Shown here: piece after piece, positions 8,572-15,413 of the stretch
Position numbering within the stretch: the first letter of the stretch is position 1
Layout: each line of letters opens with the position of its first letter
IMG/VR virus record: IMGVR_UViG_3300025313_000023
Coordinates: 1 to 50,058 of that record
Reading direction: 5' to 3' (one strand)
Source of the DNA: a virus
Length of the DNA: 50,058 nucleotides
Position numbers and translations under genes: made by a program
The notes under the pieces: model-generated
Told to the model about the DNA's origin: nothing
Seen by the model: the letters and a program-made list of their open reading frames with translations, nothing else
The model's database searches: none

Positions 8572-8923
8572 GGTTCAACCCGCCTTCAGGCGGTGGATTC
8601 CACTCCATCGCGCCGACGAGTTCGTCCAACGTCATGGGAACCTTCGCCGGCAGAGAGCGGATGATCTCTGCCATGCGGTCCGCCCCATATTGGCGGCATC
8701 GTTTGTGGAGCAGAAACCGCCGAGCCTCCTTGGCATCAGCCTGCTTGCCATTGTGACGAAGGCAGACCCACGCTAGGAGTTCTGGCCGTTCGGTTGCAAG
8801 GCGCAAGTCCTTGGAGCCCTGAGTTTTGGCGCGGTTGATGATGTGGTGAAGCGTGCTGCGCCCAACGCAATTGCCATAGAGCGGCTTGAGTTCGCATTCG
8901 GTCACGGGCGCTGGGAGGTTCAC
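8564..8923 (-). CDS. HNH-like zinc-binding protein beside terminase
   Basis: 119 aa from GTG 8923 (GTGA overlap). It has CELKPLYGNC then STLHHIINRAK (about 10-33) and WVCLRHN (about 53-59), a Cys/His layout like HNH nucleases, followed by a helical part with RRFLLHKRCRQYGADRM. HNH proteins beside terminases are known in many phages, where some stimulate terminase cleavage. The expected catalytic His is in the HH pair. The second Cys-x2-Cys knuckle is reduced, so activity is uncertain. Confidence 0.55.
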   Translation of the reverse strand: MNLPAPVTECELKPLYGNCVGRSTLHHIINRAKTQGSKDLRLATERPELLAWVCLRHNGKQADAKEARRFLLHKRCRQYGADRMAEIIRSLPAKVPMTLDELVGAMEWNPPPEGGLNRG

Positions 8924-9138
8924 TGATCAACCCACCTGATCGTCGTCCGTCCGCCGTGGCCATGCAGGGCTAGGAGGTCACGGATCGAGTCGTAGAGCGC
9001 CGTCGACTTGTGCGCCGTGTTCCAGCGAAGGACGACAAGGCCATCGACGAACTCGACACCCTCGGCCACCATCCCGACGCCGGAGAGGCCAGTCAGGTCC
9101 TCGGTGCGGATCAGCTCAAAACGCCGGCAGCGCTGCAT
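8920..9138 (-). CDS. Conserved small phage protein, 72 aa
   Basis: ATG 9138 is chosen because GAGG lies 6 nt upstream and the conserved part begins there (FELIRTEDLTGLSGVGMVA). The frame is open further upstream but those residues look non-conserved. Short proteins with the pattern EDxTGxSGxGxVAEGVEFxDGxVVLRW followed by HGHGGRT are common in actinobacterial-type phages and have no known function. It overlaps the upstream gene by 23 bp and is coupled to the HNH-like gene. Confidence 0.65.
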   Translation of the reverse strand: MQRCRRFELIRTEDLTGLSGVGMVAEGVEFVDGLVVLRWNTAHKSTALYDSIRDLLALHGHGGRTTIRWVDQ

Positions 9139-9910
9139 CGATAGCCTCGACTGGCAACAACACCGAAATCGCCGGCAGTTCATGGATTTCTGCGATTCGA
9201 CGGATCAGCGCCCCCACGAAGCCCCACGTCGGATCGCGCTTCGGCATCGATGACCGCTTGACCATACGGGTAGTGCCTTTCCGATTGACGTAGACCAGCC
9301 CATAGGGATCTGGGATCTCCGCCGCCTTGATCAGGCCGGCCTGGCAAGCGAAGAAGAAGTGCGAGCAGTACGCCGCAGTCCGCTTGGTCTTTTCTGGATT
9401 CCGCAATTCCCCCAGGAAATCGCTCCGACTCACCTTCACTTCATAACCCACGCACTTGTATTCGTTGCTCATCCAGGCGCTCACGGCTAGGGCGTCGACG
9501 CCACCGGGAGCCTCGGTCAGGAAGATCCAGCCATTCTCCGATTCATGCCGGCGCGCCAGTGCCCGGATGACCTTGGCAGCCTCGCCCTTCACGCTCGGCC
9601 CTGGCTCATGCTTTGGGCTGATGAAGTCCTGTGGCCTCAGGTTCATAATGCTCGCCTGGCCTTCGAGCGTGATACGGTAGTAGGACGGCCCGGCACCCCA
9701 GTCGCTGCTATCTGTGCCAGTTCGATCAAGCCATCCCAAACGGAGGCACGCCATCACGGTAGTACGGGACGTCTCAATATCTGGTCCGGACGTCCGCCAT
9801 CGATCGTTGTCCTCAGCGAGTCTGACGCGGCCGAACAGCACGCGCAGTTTCTTTGTCGGTTCATCCCGCAGGAGCTGAAGTAGGCGCGCCTGAGCCGGAG
9901 TCGGTTTCAT
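9116..9910 (-). CDS. PD-(D/E)XK nuclease-like (MmcB-type) protein
   Basis: 264 aa from ATG 9910, which overlaps the previous stop as ATGA; the longer in-frame extension is rejected. Residues 1-120 form a small helical/winged region (KPTPAQARLLQLLRDEP, SSDWGAGPSYYRITLEGQA). Residues 130-240 carry GGVDALAVSAW, YEVKVSRSDFLGELRNPEK and AAYCSHFFFACQAGLI. The D...E-x-K spacing and the flanking sequence match MmcB/DUF-type members of the PD-(D/E)XK superfamily, predicted DNA nucleases linked to repair. It sits between an NTP-transferase and packaging genes. Confidence 0.65.
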   Translation of the reverse strand: MKPTPAQARLLQLLRDEPTKKLRVLFGRVRLAEDNDRWRTSGPDIETSRTTVMACLRLGWLDRTGTDSSDWGAGPSYYRITLEGQASIMNLRPQDFISPKHEPGPSVKGEAAKVIRALARRHESENGWIFLTEAPGGVDALAVSAWMSNEYKCVGYEVKVSRSDFLGELRNPEKTKRTAAYCSHFFFACQAGLIKAAEIPDPYGLVYVNRKGTTRMVKRSSMPKRDPTWGFVGALIRRIAEIHELPAISVLLPVEAIDAALPAF

Positions 9911-10578
9911 CCGCCATCCAGCTTGCCGGCCGCCACGACGCGCCCGAGGAAAGTCTCGTACTGCCCCGGCGTGTCCACATCCGAGCTCCAGTCCGAGACA
10001 CGATGGAAGCCAACGCCGCCAACCTGCTGACTGCCGTACTCCAATCCCGACCATCGCCACCAGAGAGAGCGAAGTTTCCCGATCGCGCCAGCCTCGGCCT
10101 GCTCTACCTCGATCTTCAGCATCCGGCGGAGTTTGGCCTGCTGCGTCCCGACGAAGCTCAGGGCGAAAATCTCCTTCTCATGGCCGAAGAACACCATCGG
10201 CCCGCGATAAGCCATGATCCTGTCGATCACCGGCAGGCTGTAGACCGTGTCGCCCAGCAGGACCACCGTTTGCCCGGTGCGCCCGGACCCGGACCAGACC
10301 GGATCCGTCGACATCAGGGTCTCCACGATCCACCGATGACGGGCGGGCTCGAACAGCGAGCCTTCCAGCCAGGCGTCCGAGAGATCCGCCAGATGCGTCA
10401 CCAGAACCGCCGACGCCCGGGCGATCCCCCGGTCTGCAAGCTGGCGCCGGATGCGGGCCAGGATCGTTTCTCCACCCGGACGGTCGCCATTGAATGTCTC
10501 GATCGGCAGGAGCTGCTTCAGTCCGCCTTGGAAGCGGGTCGCCTCGCCAGCGGCCAGGACCAGCACGACGGGTGTCAT
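9907..10578 (-). CDS. Nucleotidyltransferase (MobA/GT-A-like NTP transferase)
   Basis: 223 aa. The N-terminus VVLVLAAGEATRFQGGLKQLLPI has the G-x3-RF...K nucleotide-binding signature of NTP-transferase_3/MobA-like enzymes, which join NTPs to sugar phosphates or cofactors. A later GDTVYSLPVIDRIM resembles the metal-binding GD region. It overlaps the upstream 40-aa gene as ATGA. The substrate cannot be told. One option is a nucleotide-activated sugar for the glycosyltransferases at 38-45 kb, but the two loci are far apart. Confidence 0.7.
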   Translation of the reverse strand: MTPVVLVLAAGEATRFQGGLKQLLPIETFNGDRPGGETILARIRRQLADRGIARASAVLVTHLADLSDAWLEGSLFEPARHRWIVETLMSTDPVWSGSGRTGQTVVLLGDTVYSLPVIDRIMAYRGPMVFFGHEKEIFALSFVGTQQAKLRRMLKIEVEQAEAGAIGKLRSLWWRWSGLEYGSQQVGGVGFHRVSDWSSDVDTPGQYETFLGRVVAAGKLDGG

Positions 10579-10697
10579 GGCAGGCGGAGCCCGAAATAGG
10601 CCAAAGCCGCGCAGAGCAGTAGCAAGGCGACCAAACCGGCCCCAAATGCCACCAAAGCCGTCTGAACGGACCGGGGGCCGAGAGGGCTAGGAGGCAT
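10575..10697 (-). CDS. Single-span membrane peptide, 40 aa
   Basis: ATG 10697 opens a 40-residue frame. A short Pro-rich N-terminus is followed by one hydrophobic helix (TALVAFGAGLVALLLLCAAL) and ends GLRLP. The stop overlaps the NTP-transferase ATG (ATGA) and the start lies 11 bp inside the GIY-YIG gene, giving a tightly packed operon. Predicted to sit in the cell membrane; function unknown. Confidence 0.6.
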   Translation of the reverse strand: MPPSPLGPRSVQTALVAFGAGLVALLLLCAALAYFGLRLP

Positions 10698-10971
10698 CGC
10701 GCAACCTCCATACAGGATAAGGGCCCCGTATTTTGTTGAGAGTCGGCGTGAGCGACGTAATCATTATCTGCTCAAGGTGGAGCAATTCCATGCCCTCGCA
10801 TTCCCAGGCGGCCACGAACACGCCCCGCTTGAAGATTTCTCTACGCAGTCCCTTCGGACCACTTGGCCATGGGCTGTTCTTCAGACTTTTCCATCGTTCA
10901 CAAAGATTCTTCGAGGCACCCACATATAGGCAACGACCTTCACAGTCGAATATGGCATAGACGGCCTTCAT
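10687..10971 (-). CDS. Small GIY-YIG nuclease
   Basis: 94 aa from ATG 10971. VYAIFDCEGRCLYVGASKNLCERW (start at residue 3) is a clear GIY-YIG core, followed by REIFKRGVF and a glutamate segment MELLHLEQIMI that would supply the metal-binding Glu. Only the catalytic domain is present. In-frame starts at 11049 and 11079 would add residues but overlap the HTH gene and lack conservation. Such single-domain proteins are homing-type or repair-type endonucleases. Confidence 0.75.
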   Translation of the reverse strand: MKAVYAIFDCEGRCLYVGASKNLCERWKSLKNSPWPSGPKGLRREIFKRGVFVAAWECEGMELLHLEQIMITSLTPTLNKIRGPYPVWRLRDAS

Positions 10972-11041
10972 GGTCGGAAGTTGCCGACAGCCTACGTGAC
11001 CCGGGAAGACCCTCGCGCCATGAAGATTAGCTACCGTACCG

Positions 11042-11230
11042 TCAGCGATCATCCTCGTCGCTCCATCCAGGATCCGCATCGAGAATCTGACGAACAGCCT
11101 CGTGGCTTATCCCTAGCCTCTCGCCGATCTGGCGCAAGCTCAGGTGTTCCGTCTCTTGCAGACGCTGGATCTGCCGGCGGCGTTCTATGCGCTCGCTCAG
11201 CGCCTTGGTCAACTCGGCTATGGTACGCAT
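11042..11230 (-). CDS. Small HTH regulator at divergent promoter
   Basis: 62 aa. An N-terminal helix rich in Glu/Arg (AELTKALSERIERRRQIQ) is followed by an HTH (LSLRQIGERLGISHEAVRQILD, residues 30-51), similar to sigma-region-4 or Cro-like folds, and an acidic tail. It is the first gene of the leftward arm, with its promoter facing the rightward early promoter 30 bp away. This arrangement suggests it controls the divergent switch. The regulatory role is inferred from context. Confidence 0.75.
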   Translation of the reverse strand: MRTIAELTKALSERIERRRQIQRLQETEHLSLRQIGERLGISHEAVRQILDADPGWSDEDDR

Positions 11231-11246
11231 GTCCTAGGCTGTCTCG

Positions 11247-11275
11247 ATCCTAGCATGGTACCCGTATACCGTCAA
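11247..11275 (-). promoter_or_regulatory. Leftward promoter of HTH gene
   Basis: Minus strand -35 TTGACG (11270-11275), 17-bp spacer, -10 TAGGAT (11247-11252). The predicted start of transcription is about 10 nt before the HTH ATG, so the leader is very short. Confidence 0.65.
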
Positions 11276-11287
11276 GAGGGTCTTGAC
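11271..11287. promoter_or_regulatory. Palindrome shared by both divergent -35 boxes
   Basis: GTCAAGA-GGG-TCTTGAC is a perfect inverted repeat with 7-bp arms. The left arm contains most of the leftward -35 and the right arm most of the rightward -35, so a dimeric regulator bound here would cover both promoters. Confidence 0.6.
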
Positions 11288-11311
11288 AGCCATCGAATTC
11301 TGTGGCACAAT
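11283..11311 (+). promoter_or_regulatory. Rightward early promoter
   Basis: -35 TTGACA (11283-11288, perfect), 17-bp spacer, -10 CACAAT (11306-11311). A second inverted repeat, GGCAC-AATC-GTGCC (11304-11317), covers the -10 and could be an operator. It drives the rightward arm beginning at 11337. Confidence 0.7.
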
Positions 11312-11336
11312 CGTGCCAGATCAGAGAGGCACCAGA

Positions 11337-11549
11337 ATGAGATTCGCTGTCAAAAGGACATCCTCGTCGGACGATGACAAGAGTCCATGTCCCGGAGCGT
11401 GGCAGGAGAGAGATGCCAAAGGCGCGCCTAAGGGATGGTTTCTGGAGATCGAGGATCTCGCATCCCTTTTGCGATTGGCCGAGGAGGAGGGCACGTTGGT
11501 TGTGAGCAAGAAGCCATCTATTGAGATATACGATGACTACAGAGAGTAG
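11337..11549 (+). CDS. Conserved small phage protein, 70 aa
   Basis: ATG 11337 is the first start after the early promoter, with a weak GAGAGGC upstream. The C-terminal half (FLEIEDLASLLRLAEEEGTLVV then IEIYDDYRE) resembles a short protein family often found in phages and mobile elements of high-GC bacteria. No catalytic residues are evident. As the first early gene it may act in takeover, but that is only inference from position. Confidence 0.65.
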   Translation: MRFAVKRTSSSDDDKSPCPGAWQERDAKGAPKGWFLEIEDLASLLRLAEEEGTLVVSKKPSIEIYDDYRE

Positions 11550-11585
11550 TTCGCCGACCGAACTCGAAGCAGGAGAAGGTGCCAG

Positions 11586-11771
11586 ATGAGACTACCGAAC
11601 CGGATCAGCGTCCCAGAACTCAGCCAAGCAGGATCGAGGCGTAGCCGGCGGCAGTTTGGCCGGGGGTCGCTCCTGCACGCCGTAGCATTCCAGATCGGCA
11701 AGGACGAGGGGCTGACGAAGCGGGAAGCCTACGCCCGGGCCGAAGCCTATCTGCGGGCGCGGGAGGCCTGA
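11586..11771 (+). CDS. Small basic protein, 61 aa
   Basis: ATG 11586 follows GGAGAAGG. Basic N-terminus with SRRSRRQFGRG, then an amphipathic helical part (GLTKREAYARAEAYLRAREA). The stop and next ATG are 1 bp apart. No family recognised; possibly nucleic-acid binding because of its charge. Confidence 0.55.
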   Translation: MRLPNRISVPELSQAGSRRSRRQFGRGSLLHAVAFQIGKDEGLTKREAYARAEAYLRAREA

Positions 11772-11772
11772 G

Positions 11773-11928
11773 ATGCCCGAGAGTCTGCCGCCCCTGAGCG
11801 AAGACGTCGGCGAGCCAGGAATCGACTACCGTGACATCGATCGAGAGATCGACGATGCCCAAGCCCTCCAGGCCGACCAGGACGAGCGCGACGGCTGGGC
11901 ATCCGACGACTGTGACTACGGAGACTAA
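11773..11928 (+). CDS. Small acidic protein, 51 aa
   Basis: 51 residues, very acidic (REIDDAQALQADQDERDG, ending SDDCDYGD). It lies snugly between its neighbours, 1 bp after the previous stop and 1 bp before the next ATG, which supports a real gene. The acidity would suit a DNA-mimic or inhibitor-type early protein, though nothing proves it. Confidence 0.5.
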   Translation: MPESLPPLSEDVGEPGIDYRDIDREIDDAQALQADQDERDGWASDDCDYGD

Positions 11929-11929
11929 G

Positions 11930-12250
11930 ATGAGAATCTTCTACGACCAATTCCCGGATCACGACGGAAAGGCTGTCTCTGTCATGAGCTCGTCCCTGGC
12001 ATTTGAGGGACCCCATTGCCGGATATACGTCGGCGATACCACCAATGCACACCTCAACCTAGACGGAGCGCGGCGAGTCATAGATGCCCTGACTGCCTTC
12101 ATCAGCGAGGCAGAATCGGGCGAGGCAGTGGAGGATCTGCTTCAACTGACAGCGAGCGTCGCACGGGCGTTCGATGTCCAGAGCAACATCGTGGAGCAGA
12201 ACCTCTTGGTCGAGGAGGCCAAGCGTCTGGCAAAGAAGTACGCCAACTGA
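11930..12250 (+). CDS. Hypothetical early protein, 106 aa
   Basis: ATG 11930 follows GGAGAC. The N-terminal half is beta-like (MRIFYDQFPDHDG, CRIYVGDTTNAHLNLDGARR). The C-terminal half is helical (AVEDLLQLTASVARAFDVQ, EEAKRLAKKYAN). No family is recognised. It is followed by an 80-bp gap holding the palindrome at 12272-12288. Confidence 0.6.
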   Translation: MRIFYDQFPDHDGKAVSVMSSSLAFEGPHCRIYVGDTTNAHLNLDGARRVIDALTAFISEAESGEAVEDLLQLTASVARAFDVQSNIVEQNLLVEEAKRLAKKYAN

Positions 12251-12271
12251 TGCCCTGACCACGCCGCTCGG

Positions 12272-12288
12272 TTCCCGACGGTCGGGAA
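12272..12288. repeat. Dispersed palindrome TTCCCGACGGTCGGGAA
   Basis: Perfect 7-bp arms around CGG. The same core TCCCGAC(N)GTCGGGA also lies at 642-656, 17451-17465 and, without the central base, at 40363-40376. This is the only copy in an intergenic gap. It could be a hairpin in RNA or a protein site. Confidence 0.6.
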
Positions 12289-12329
12289 TGGGGCGGCCGG
12301 CGAGCGCACCAGCTCGGAGGAGAGACGCG

Positions 12330-13130
12330 ATGGACGAGGGCAAAGAGATCATCCCGGCGGAGCAGGTCTACCTCGGAACGATTACAGTACCACCCGAGCA
12401 GGTCGTGGCTACCGCGACCCGCGTGGCGACGGCACTCAAGAAAGTCATCGACGACCGCAAACTCTTCAGCGTCATTCAGGGCGGCAAGCATGTGCATGTC
12501 GACGGATGGACCACCCTCGGCGCCATGCTCGGTGTCCTCCCTCGAGAGGTATCGGCCGAGAGGCAGGAGGATGGCGGCTATGTCGCCACGGTCGAGCTCG
12601 TGAGGGTCTCAGATGGGATGGTGATCGGACGGGCCTCGTCCCTCTGCGGCATGGACGAGGTGGATCGGAGCGGGAAGGCGTCATGGGGATCGAAGCCGGA
12701 GTATGCCCGCCGATCAATGGCCGTCACCCGCGCGACCGGCAAGGCCTACCGCCTCGGCTTCGCCTGGATCATGGAACTCGCCGGTTATAAGACCACGCCG
12801 GCTGAGGAGATGTCCTTCGTCGAGGCTCAGTTCCGGGATGAGACGCCGAAGCCCGCCGTGACGGAGGAGTCTGCGGCCGCACAGCCAGGTTGGCTCGAGG
12901 TCCTGACCGCCAAGGACGAGGCCTGGCTGATCGAGAAGAAGATCATCCCGCCAGGCCAGAAGCGCCAGCATGTCGCATCGCTCCTCGACCTGCTCTTCAA
13001 GCCAGGTGAGGATTTCAAGAACGAGCGCGGCCTTCTGAAACTCAAGGCCTACCGCGGCGCCCGTGATAGCGGCCTCAAGTCCTTCGAAGCCGCCGCCAAT
13101 GCCAACGCTGCGCTGAAGGATCAGCCGTGA
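12330..13130 (+). CDS. Possible recombination / ssDNA-associated phage protein
   Basis: 266 aa from ATG 12330 after GGAGGAGA. Residues 10-150 contain VHVDGWTTLGAMLGVLP, GMVIGRASSLCGMDE, WGSKPEYARRSMAVTRATGKAYRL and MELAGYKTTPAEEM. This motif string recurs in phage proteins placed near recombination or replication genes, some of which have been related to Rad52-like annealing proteins. The link is tentative. The C-terminal third is helical. Its stop overlaps the next GTG (GTGA). Confidence 0.5.
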   Translation: MDEGKEIIPAEQVYLGTITVPPEQVVATATRVATALKKVIDDRKLFSVIQGGKHVHVDGWTTLGAMLGVLPREVSAERQEDGGYVATVELVRVSDGMVIGRASSLCGMDEVDRSGKASWGSKPEYARRSMAVTRATGKAYRLGFAWIMELAGYKTTPAEEMSFVEAQFRDETPKPAVTEESAAAQPGWLEVLTAKDEAWLIEKKIIPPGQKRQHVASLLDLLFKPGEDFKNERGLLKLKAYRGARDSGLKSFEAAANANAALKDQP

Positions 13131-13402
13131 CCACCACGCTCCGAGAACGCATCCGAGCCATCTTGGACGATCCCTTCCCGTTCGTCGACCTGAATGAGCG
13201 GGAGCGGCTCGCTCTCAGTTTGGCAGTGCGCGGCCAGCCCGTGTCGCAGATCGCCGGCGCCACGAAGCGGCCGAACCGGACGGCCTACCGCATCCTCGAG
13301 GGTGCGTTGGCGAAGCTGGCTTTTCACTACCACTGGCAGGTGACGCGCACGGACCTCCCGGGCCTCGTGCTCGATCGCATCATCGAGGAGTTGGAGAGAT
13401 AA
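13127..13402 (+). CDS. HTH protein, sigma-region-4/LuxR-like
   Basis: 91 aa from GTG 13127. LNERERLALSLAVRGQPVSQIAGATKRPNRTAYRILEGALAKL (about 22-65) has the ERE...I...T..T.Y..L.GAL.KL layout of sigma region 4 or LuxR-type HTH domains. It is probably a DNA-binding regulator of later transcription. The start is coupled to the upstream gene. Confidence 0.6.
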   Translation: MTTTLRERIRAILDDPFPFVDLNERERLALSLAVRGQPVSQIAGATKRPNRTAYRILEGALAKLAFHYHWQVTRTDLPGLVLDRIIEELER

Positions 13403-13404
13403 GA

Positions 13405-13572
13405 ATGACCCCCAGCGCCATATCGGACCTCGTTGAAGTCATAGCCATGCTTTTCGCCTTCTGGGCCGGTGCCGTTGCCATGTACTCAATCCATCACAAC
13501 CACACGGGATATTTCTGGCTTTCGATGGTCCTCTTGGCATTTGGCATAGCCGTACTAGCGTTGGTTCCATGA
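13405..13572 (+). CDS. Two-span membrane protein, 55 aa
   Basis: ATG 13405. Two hydrophobic helices (VIAMLFAFWAGAVAMYSI and FWLSMVLLAFGIAVLALV) are joined by a short HHNHTGY loop. The stop overlaps the next ATG as ATGA. Predicted inner-membrane protein of unknown role; an early-expressed membrane protein could affect superinfection or host membrane state. Confidence 0.6.
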   Translation: MTPSAISDLVEVIAMLFAFWAGAVAMYSIHHNHTGYFWLSMVLLAFGIAVLALVP

Positions 13573-13874
13573 AGCGCACGCGTGAGCAACTGCTTCGGAT
13601 CGTGGCCATCCAGGCCGAGCTCGCCCGGCACGACCACACGCTCTATCAGCCCTTCGGCGGCCCGGCAGCCCATCGATCGTTCGTGGTGGCCGGCCGCTAT
13701 GAGCGCCTGCTCTGGGATCTGGCGACGAACGGCGGCCGAGAGACGAGAGAGGACATCGACACGAGGCAGGCCAAGGGCGGCGTCGAAACCGGCGGGCGCG
13801 CACTGCGCGGTGCCGCGTCCGGCGGGCAGGCCGGCGCCGTCCTTGAGCTTCCTCGTGGAGATCTCCATGCCTGA
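13569..13874 (+). CDS. Hypothetical protein, 101 aa
   Basis: ATGA-coupled start. The N-terminal 50 residues are helical and well formed (TREQLLRIVAIQAELARHDH, AGRYERLLWDLATNGG). The remainder is Gly/Ala/Arg rich and may be a poorly structured tail. The next gene starts 8 bp before its end. No function recognised. Confidence 0.5.
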   Translation: MKRTREQLLRIVAIQAELARHDHTLYQPFGGPAAHRSFVVAGRYERLLWDLATNGGRETREDIDTRQAKGGVETGGRALRGAASGGQAGAVLELPRGDLHA

Positions 13875-14241
13875 GCCAGACACTCTCGCCAGCGCCGAAG
13901 ACCTGCGCCAGAGCATCGTCCCACTGGACAACTCCTGGGCGGAGCCGTCGCCTCTAACCTACGGCCGCCGGGCGAGCCTTGGAGCCCTGCTGGATACGAT
14001 CAGCGAGGAGGACGCCCTGCTCATGTCGGATGCCGACCTCCAGGCCGTCCGGGCGGATGCCATCGCCCGCTGGGCTCAGAAGGCGGACATTCCCTACCTC
14101 CAGCGGTCCCTGGCCGAGGTGGCACGGCAGCTCGATTGGATGGAGCGCGAGGAGCGCCGCCGGCGTCGGCTTTGGATCAAGGCGGCCATCGGCCTCGGCC
14201 TAGTTTGGGCCTGGATCATCCTGCTTCTGCACTGCAACTAG
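13867..14241 (+). CDS. Helical protein with C-terminal membrane anchor, 124 aa
   Basis: ATG 13867 is preferred over the longer frame because GGAG lies 6 nt upstream. The protein is helical and acidic, then has a basic EEERRRRR-like cluster and a final hydrophobic span (AAIGLGLVWAWIILLLHCN). This is a tail-anchored topology with the bulk in the cytoplasm. Function unknown. Confidence 0.6.
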   Translation: MPEPDTLASAEDLRQSIVPLDNSWAEPSPLTYGRRASLGALLDTISEEDALLMSDADLQAVRADAIARWAQKADIPYLQRSLAEVARQLDWMEREERRRRRLWIKAAIGLGLVWAWIILLLHCN

Positions 14242-14278
14242 CCGCAGCCCGGCGGCAGTCTCGAGAAGGAGAATGGAC

Positions 14279-14863
14279 ATGAACCGCACCACGATCTTCG
14301 TTCTGCTCGGTCTATCGCTCGCCCTGAGCGGCTGCATCGTCGCCGCCCCCACACCGCAGATCATCGTCGTCACGGCCACCGCGGCACCATCCGCAACGAA
14401 GGCCCCGACAGCTGTCCCTCCAACCGCGACGCCCCGGCCGCTGCACCAAAGCCGGGCCACGTTCGATCCCGGATCGTCTTGGGAGCGGAGTTCTTGGCTC
14501 GATTCGACGTGCGCGAGCAATCAGAATGAATGCGCCGCCTGGGTGTTCGAGGACCAGGAGCTCGTCGGCGCCGTCTACGATGACGGCATAGGCTTCACCA
14601 TAACGCTACAGGGAACAGGGGACATCGACAAAGAGAGCTACGCTCTCCAAGCCGCCGCGAGTCGCTACGGCGTCTCAGATAAGGCCATTTTGGCGGCCGT
14701 CGACAGCGCCGCGAATTACAGCCAAGACACCCAGTTCGTCGGCGACTGGGGCTGGTCGGTGACCATCAGCGACGAATACCTGACCATTGTGTTCATCTTC
14801 GGACTCGATGTCATCGACAGTGGCAGCAGTGGCGGCGCGCCTGCCGACCAAGTCCAGGGCTAG
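14279..14863 (+). CDS. Secreted lipoprotein with Thr/Pro linker
   Basis: 194 aa from the second ATG (14279), which has GGAG at ideal spacing. Signal peptide 1-18 ends in a lipobox LSG-C19, so the mature protein should be lipid-anchored outside the membrane. Residues 24-60 are a Thr/Ala/Pro linker (TATAAPSATKAPTAVPPTAT), a style seen in many Chloroflexota exported proteins. The globular part has two Cys (SWLDSTCASNQNECAAW) that could form a disulfide. Phage lipoproteins often block superinfection, which is a reasonable but unproven idea here. Confidence 0.7.
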   Translation: MNRTTIFVLLGLSLALSGCIVAAPTPQIIVVTATAAPSATKAPTAVPPTATPRPLHQSRATFDPGSSWERSSWLDSTCASNQNECAAWVFEDQELVGAVYDDGIGFTITLQGTGDIDKESYALQAAASRYGVSDKAILAAVDSAANYSQDTQFVGDWGWSVTISDEYLTIVFIFGLDVIDSGSSGGAPADQVQG

Positions 14864-14866
14864 GAC

Positions 14867-14895
14867 TTGTACAGGACCGCCAAGCATGCTACTAT
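14867..14895 (+). promoter_or_regulatory. Promoter for structured RNA
   Basis: TTGTAC (14867-14872), 17-bp spacer and TACTAT (14890-14895). The predicted transcript begins around 14901-14903, just where the 5' strand of the structured RNA starts. It lies directly after the lipoprotein stop. Confidence 0.5.
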
Positions 14896-14901
14896 GAACG
14901 T

Positions 14902-15027
14902 GCCAGTTGTCTCCCCACCCCAAGGGCAAGGCGCATTGGCGAGCCGGGAATCAGGGGCGCGAGCCCCGACCTCCCTGCACAGACGACTGGCACCGACTGG
15001 CCATGCGCCTTGGCCTCGAGGTGGGGA
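14902..15027 (+). ncRNA. Candidate structured, pseudoknotted RNA or 5' leader
   Basis: This 180-bp gap carries extensive complementarity. Bases 14912-14919 pair with 15020-15027 (8 bp). Bases 14925-14940 pair with 15000-15015 (15 bp, two single-base bulges). Between them is GGGGC-GCGA-GCCCC (14954-14967), a GNRA-tetraloop hairpin. The 5' end 14902-14911 can pair with 14982-14991 (10 bp, one G-U), which crosses the long stem as a pseudoknot; a second ACTGGC at 14996 offers an alternative. Transcription should begin at the 5' edge and the next gene's RBS lies 10 nt after the 3' edge. It could be an independent sRNA or a regulatory leader of the gene at 15048. No known RNA family was recognised. 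Confidence 0.65.
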
Positions 15028-15047
15028 GAGACAGGGAGGCGAGCTCG

Positions 15048-15404
15048 ATGTCACCAGCAGCATCCACATCACGAGAGGCCTACCGAGATCATGCAGTCTC
15101 CGGCAGGGCCACCACCCAGCGGGAGCGGATCTTGGCTTTCGTCCGCCGGGCAGGCCAGCCAGTCTCCAGGGCCACGATTGCTCACGCCTTCTCGTTCAGC
15201 TACCGAAACGGGATGTGCTTCGACGCCGGCTTGGACATTCCCCTCGCCTCGGTCTGTGGCCGAGTGAACGCCATGATCGAGGACAAGAGCCTGCGAGTGC
15301 TATCCGAGCCAGCCCGGGACCCATCCACTGGCCATCTCGTCGAGCTGCTCGAGGCGGTCTGGCCGGCGCCCAAGCAGCGGACCTTCGAGGACTTCATGCG
15401 ATAG
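15048..15404 (+). CDS. Winged-helix-like regulatory protein
   Basis: 118 aa from ATG 15048 (GGAGGCGAGCTCG upstream); longer in-frame starts would run through the structured RNA and are rejected. ATTQRERILAFVRRAGQPVSR, IAHAFSF and VCGRVNAMIEDKSLRVLSE (about 22-85) form a winged-helix pattern of the kind that closes with a GRV/NxL recognition helix, common in phage replication-region regulators. Likely DNA-binding. It directly follows the RNA element. Confidence 0.6.
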   Translation: MSPAASTSREAYRDHAVSGRATTQRERILAFVRRAGQPVSRATIAHAFSFSYRNGMCFDAGLDIPLASVCGRVNAMIEDKSLRVLSEPARDPSTGHLVELLEAVWPAPKQRTFEDFMR

Positions 15405-15413
15405 GGGCCACTG

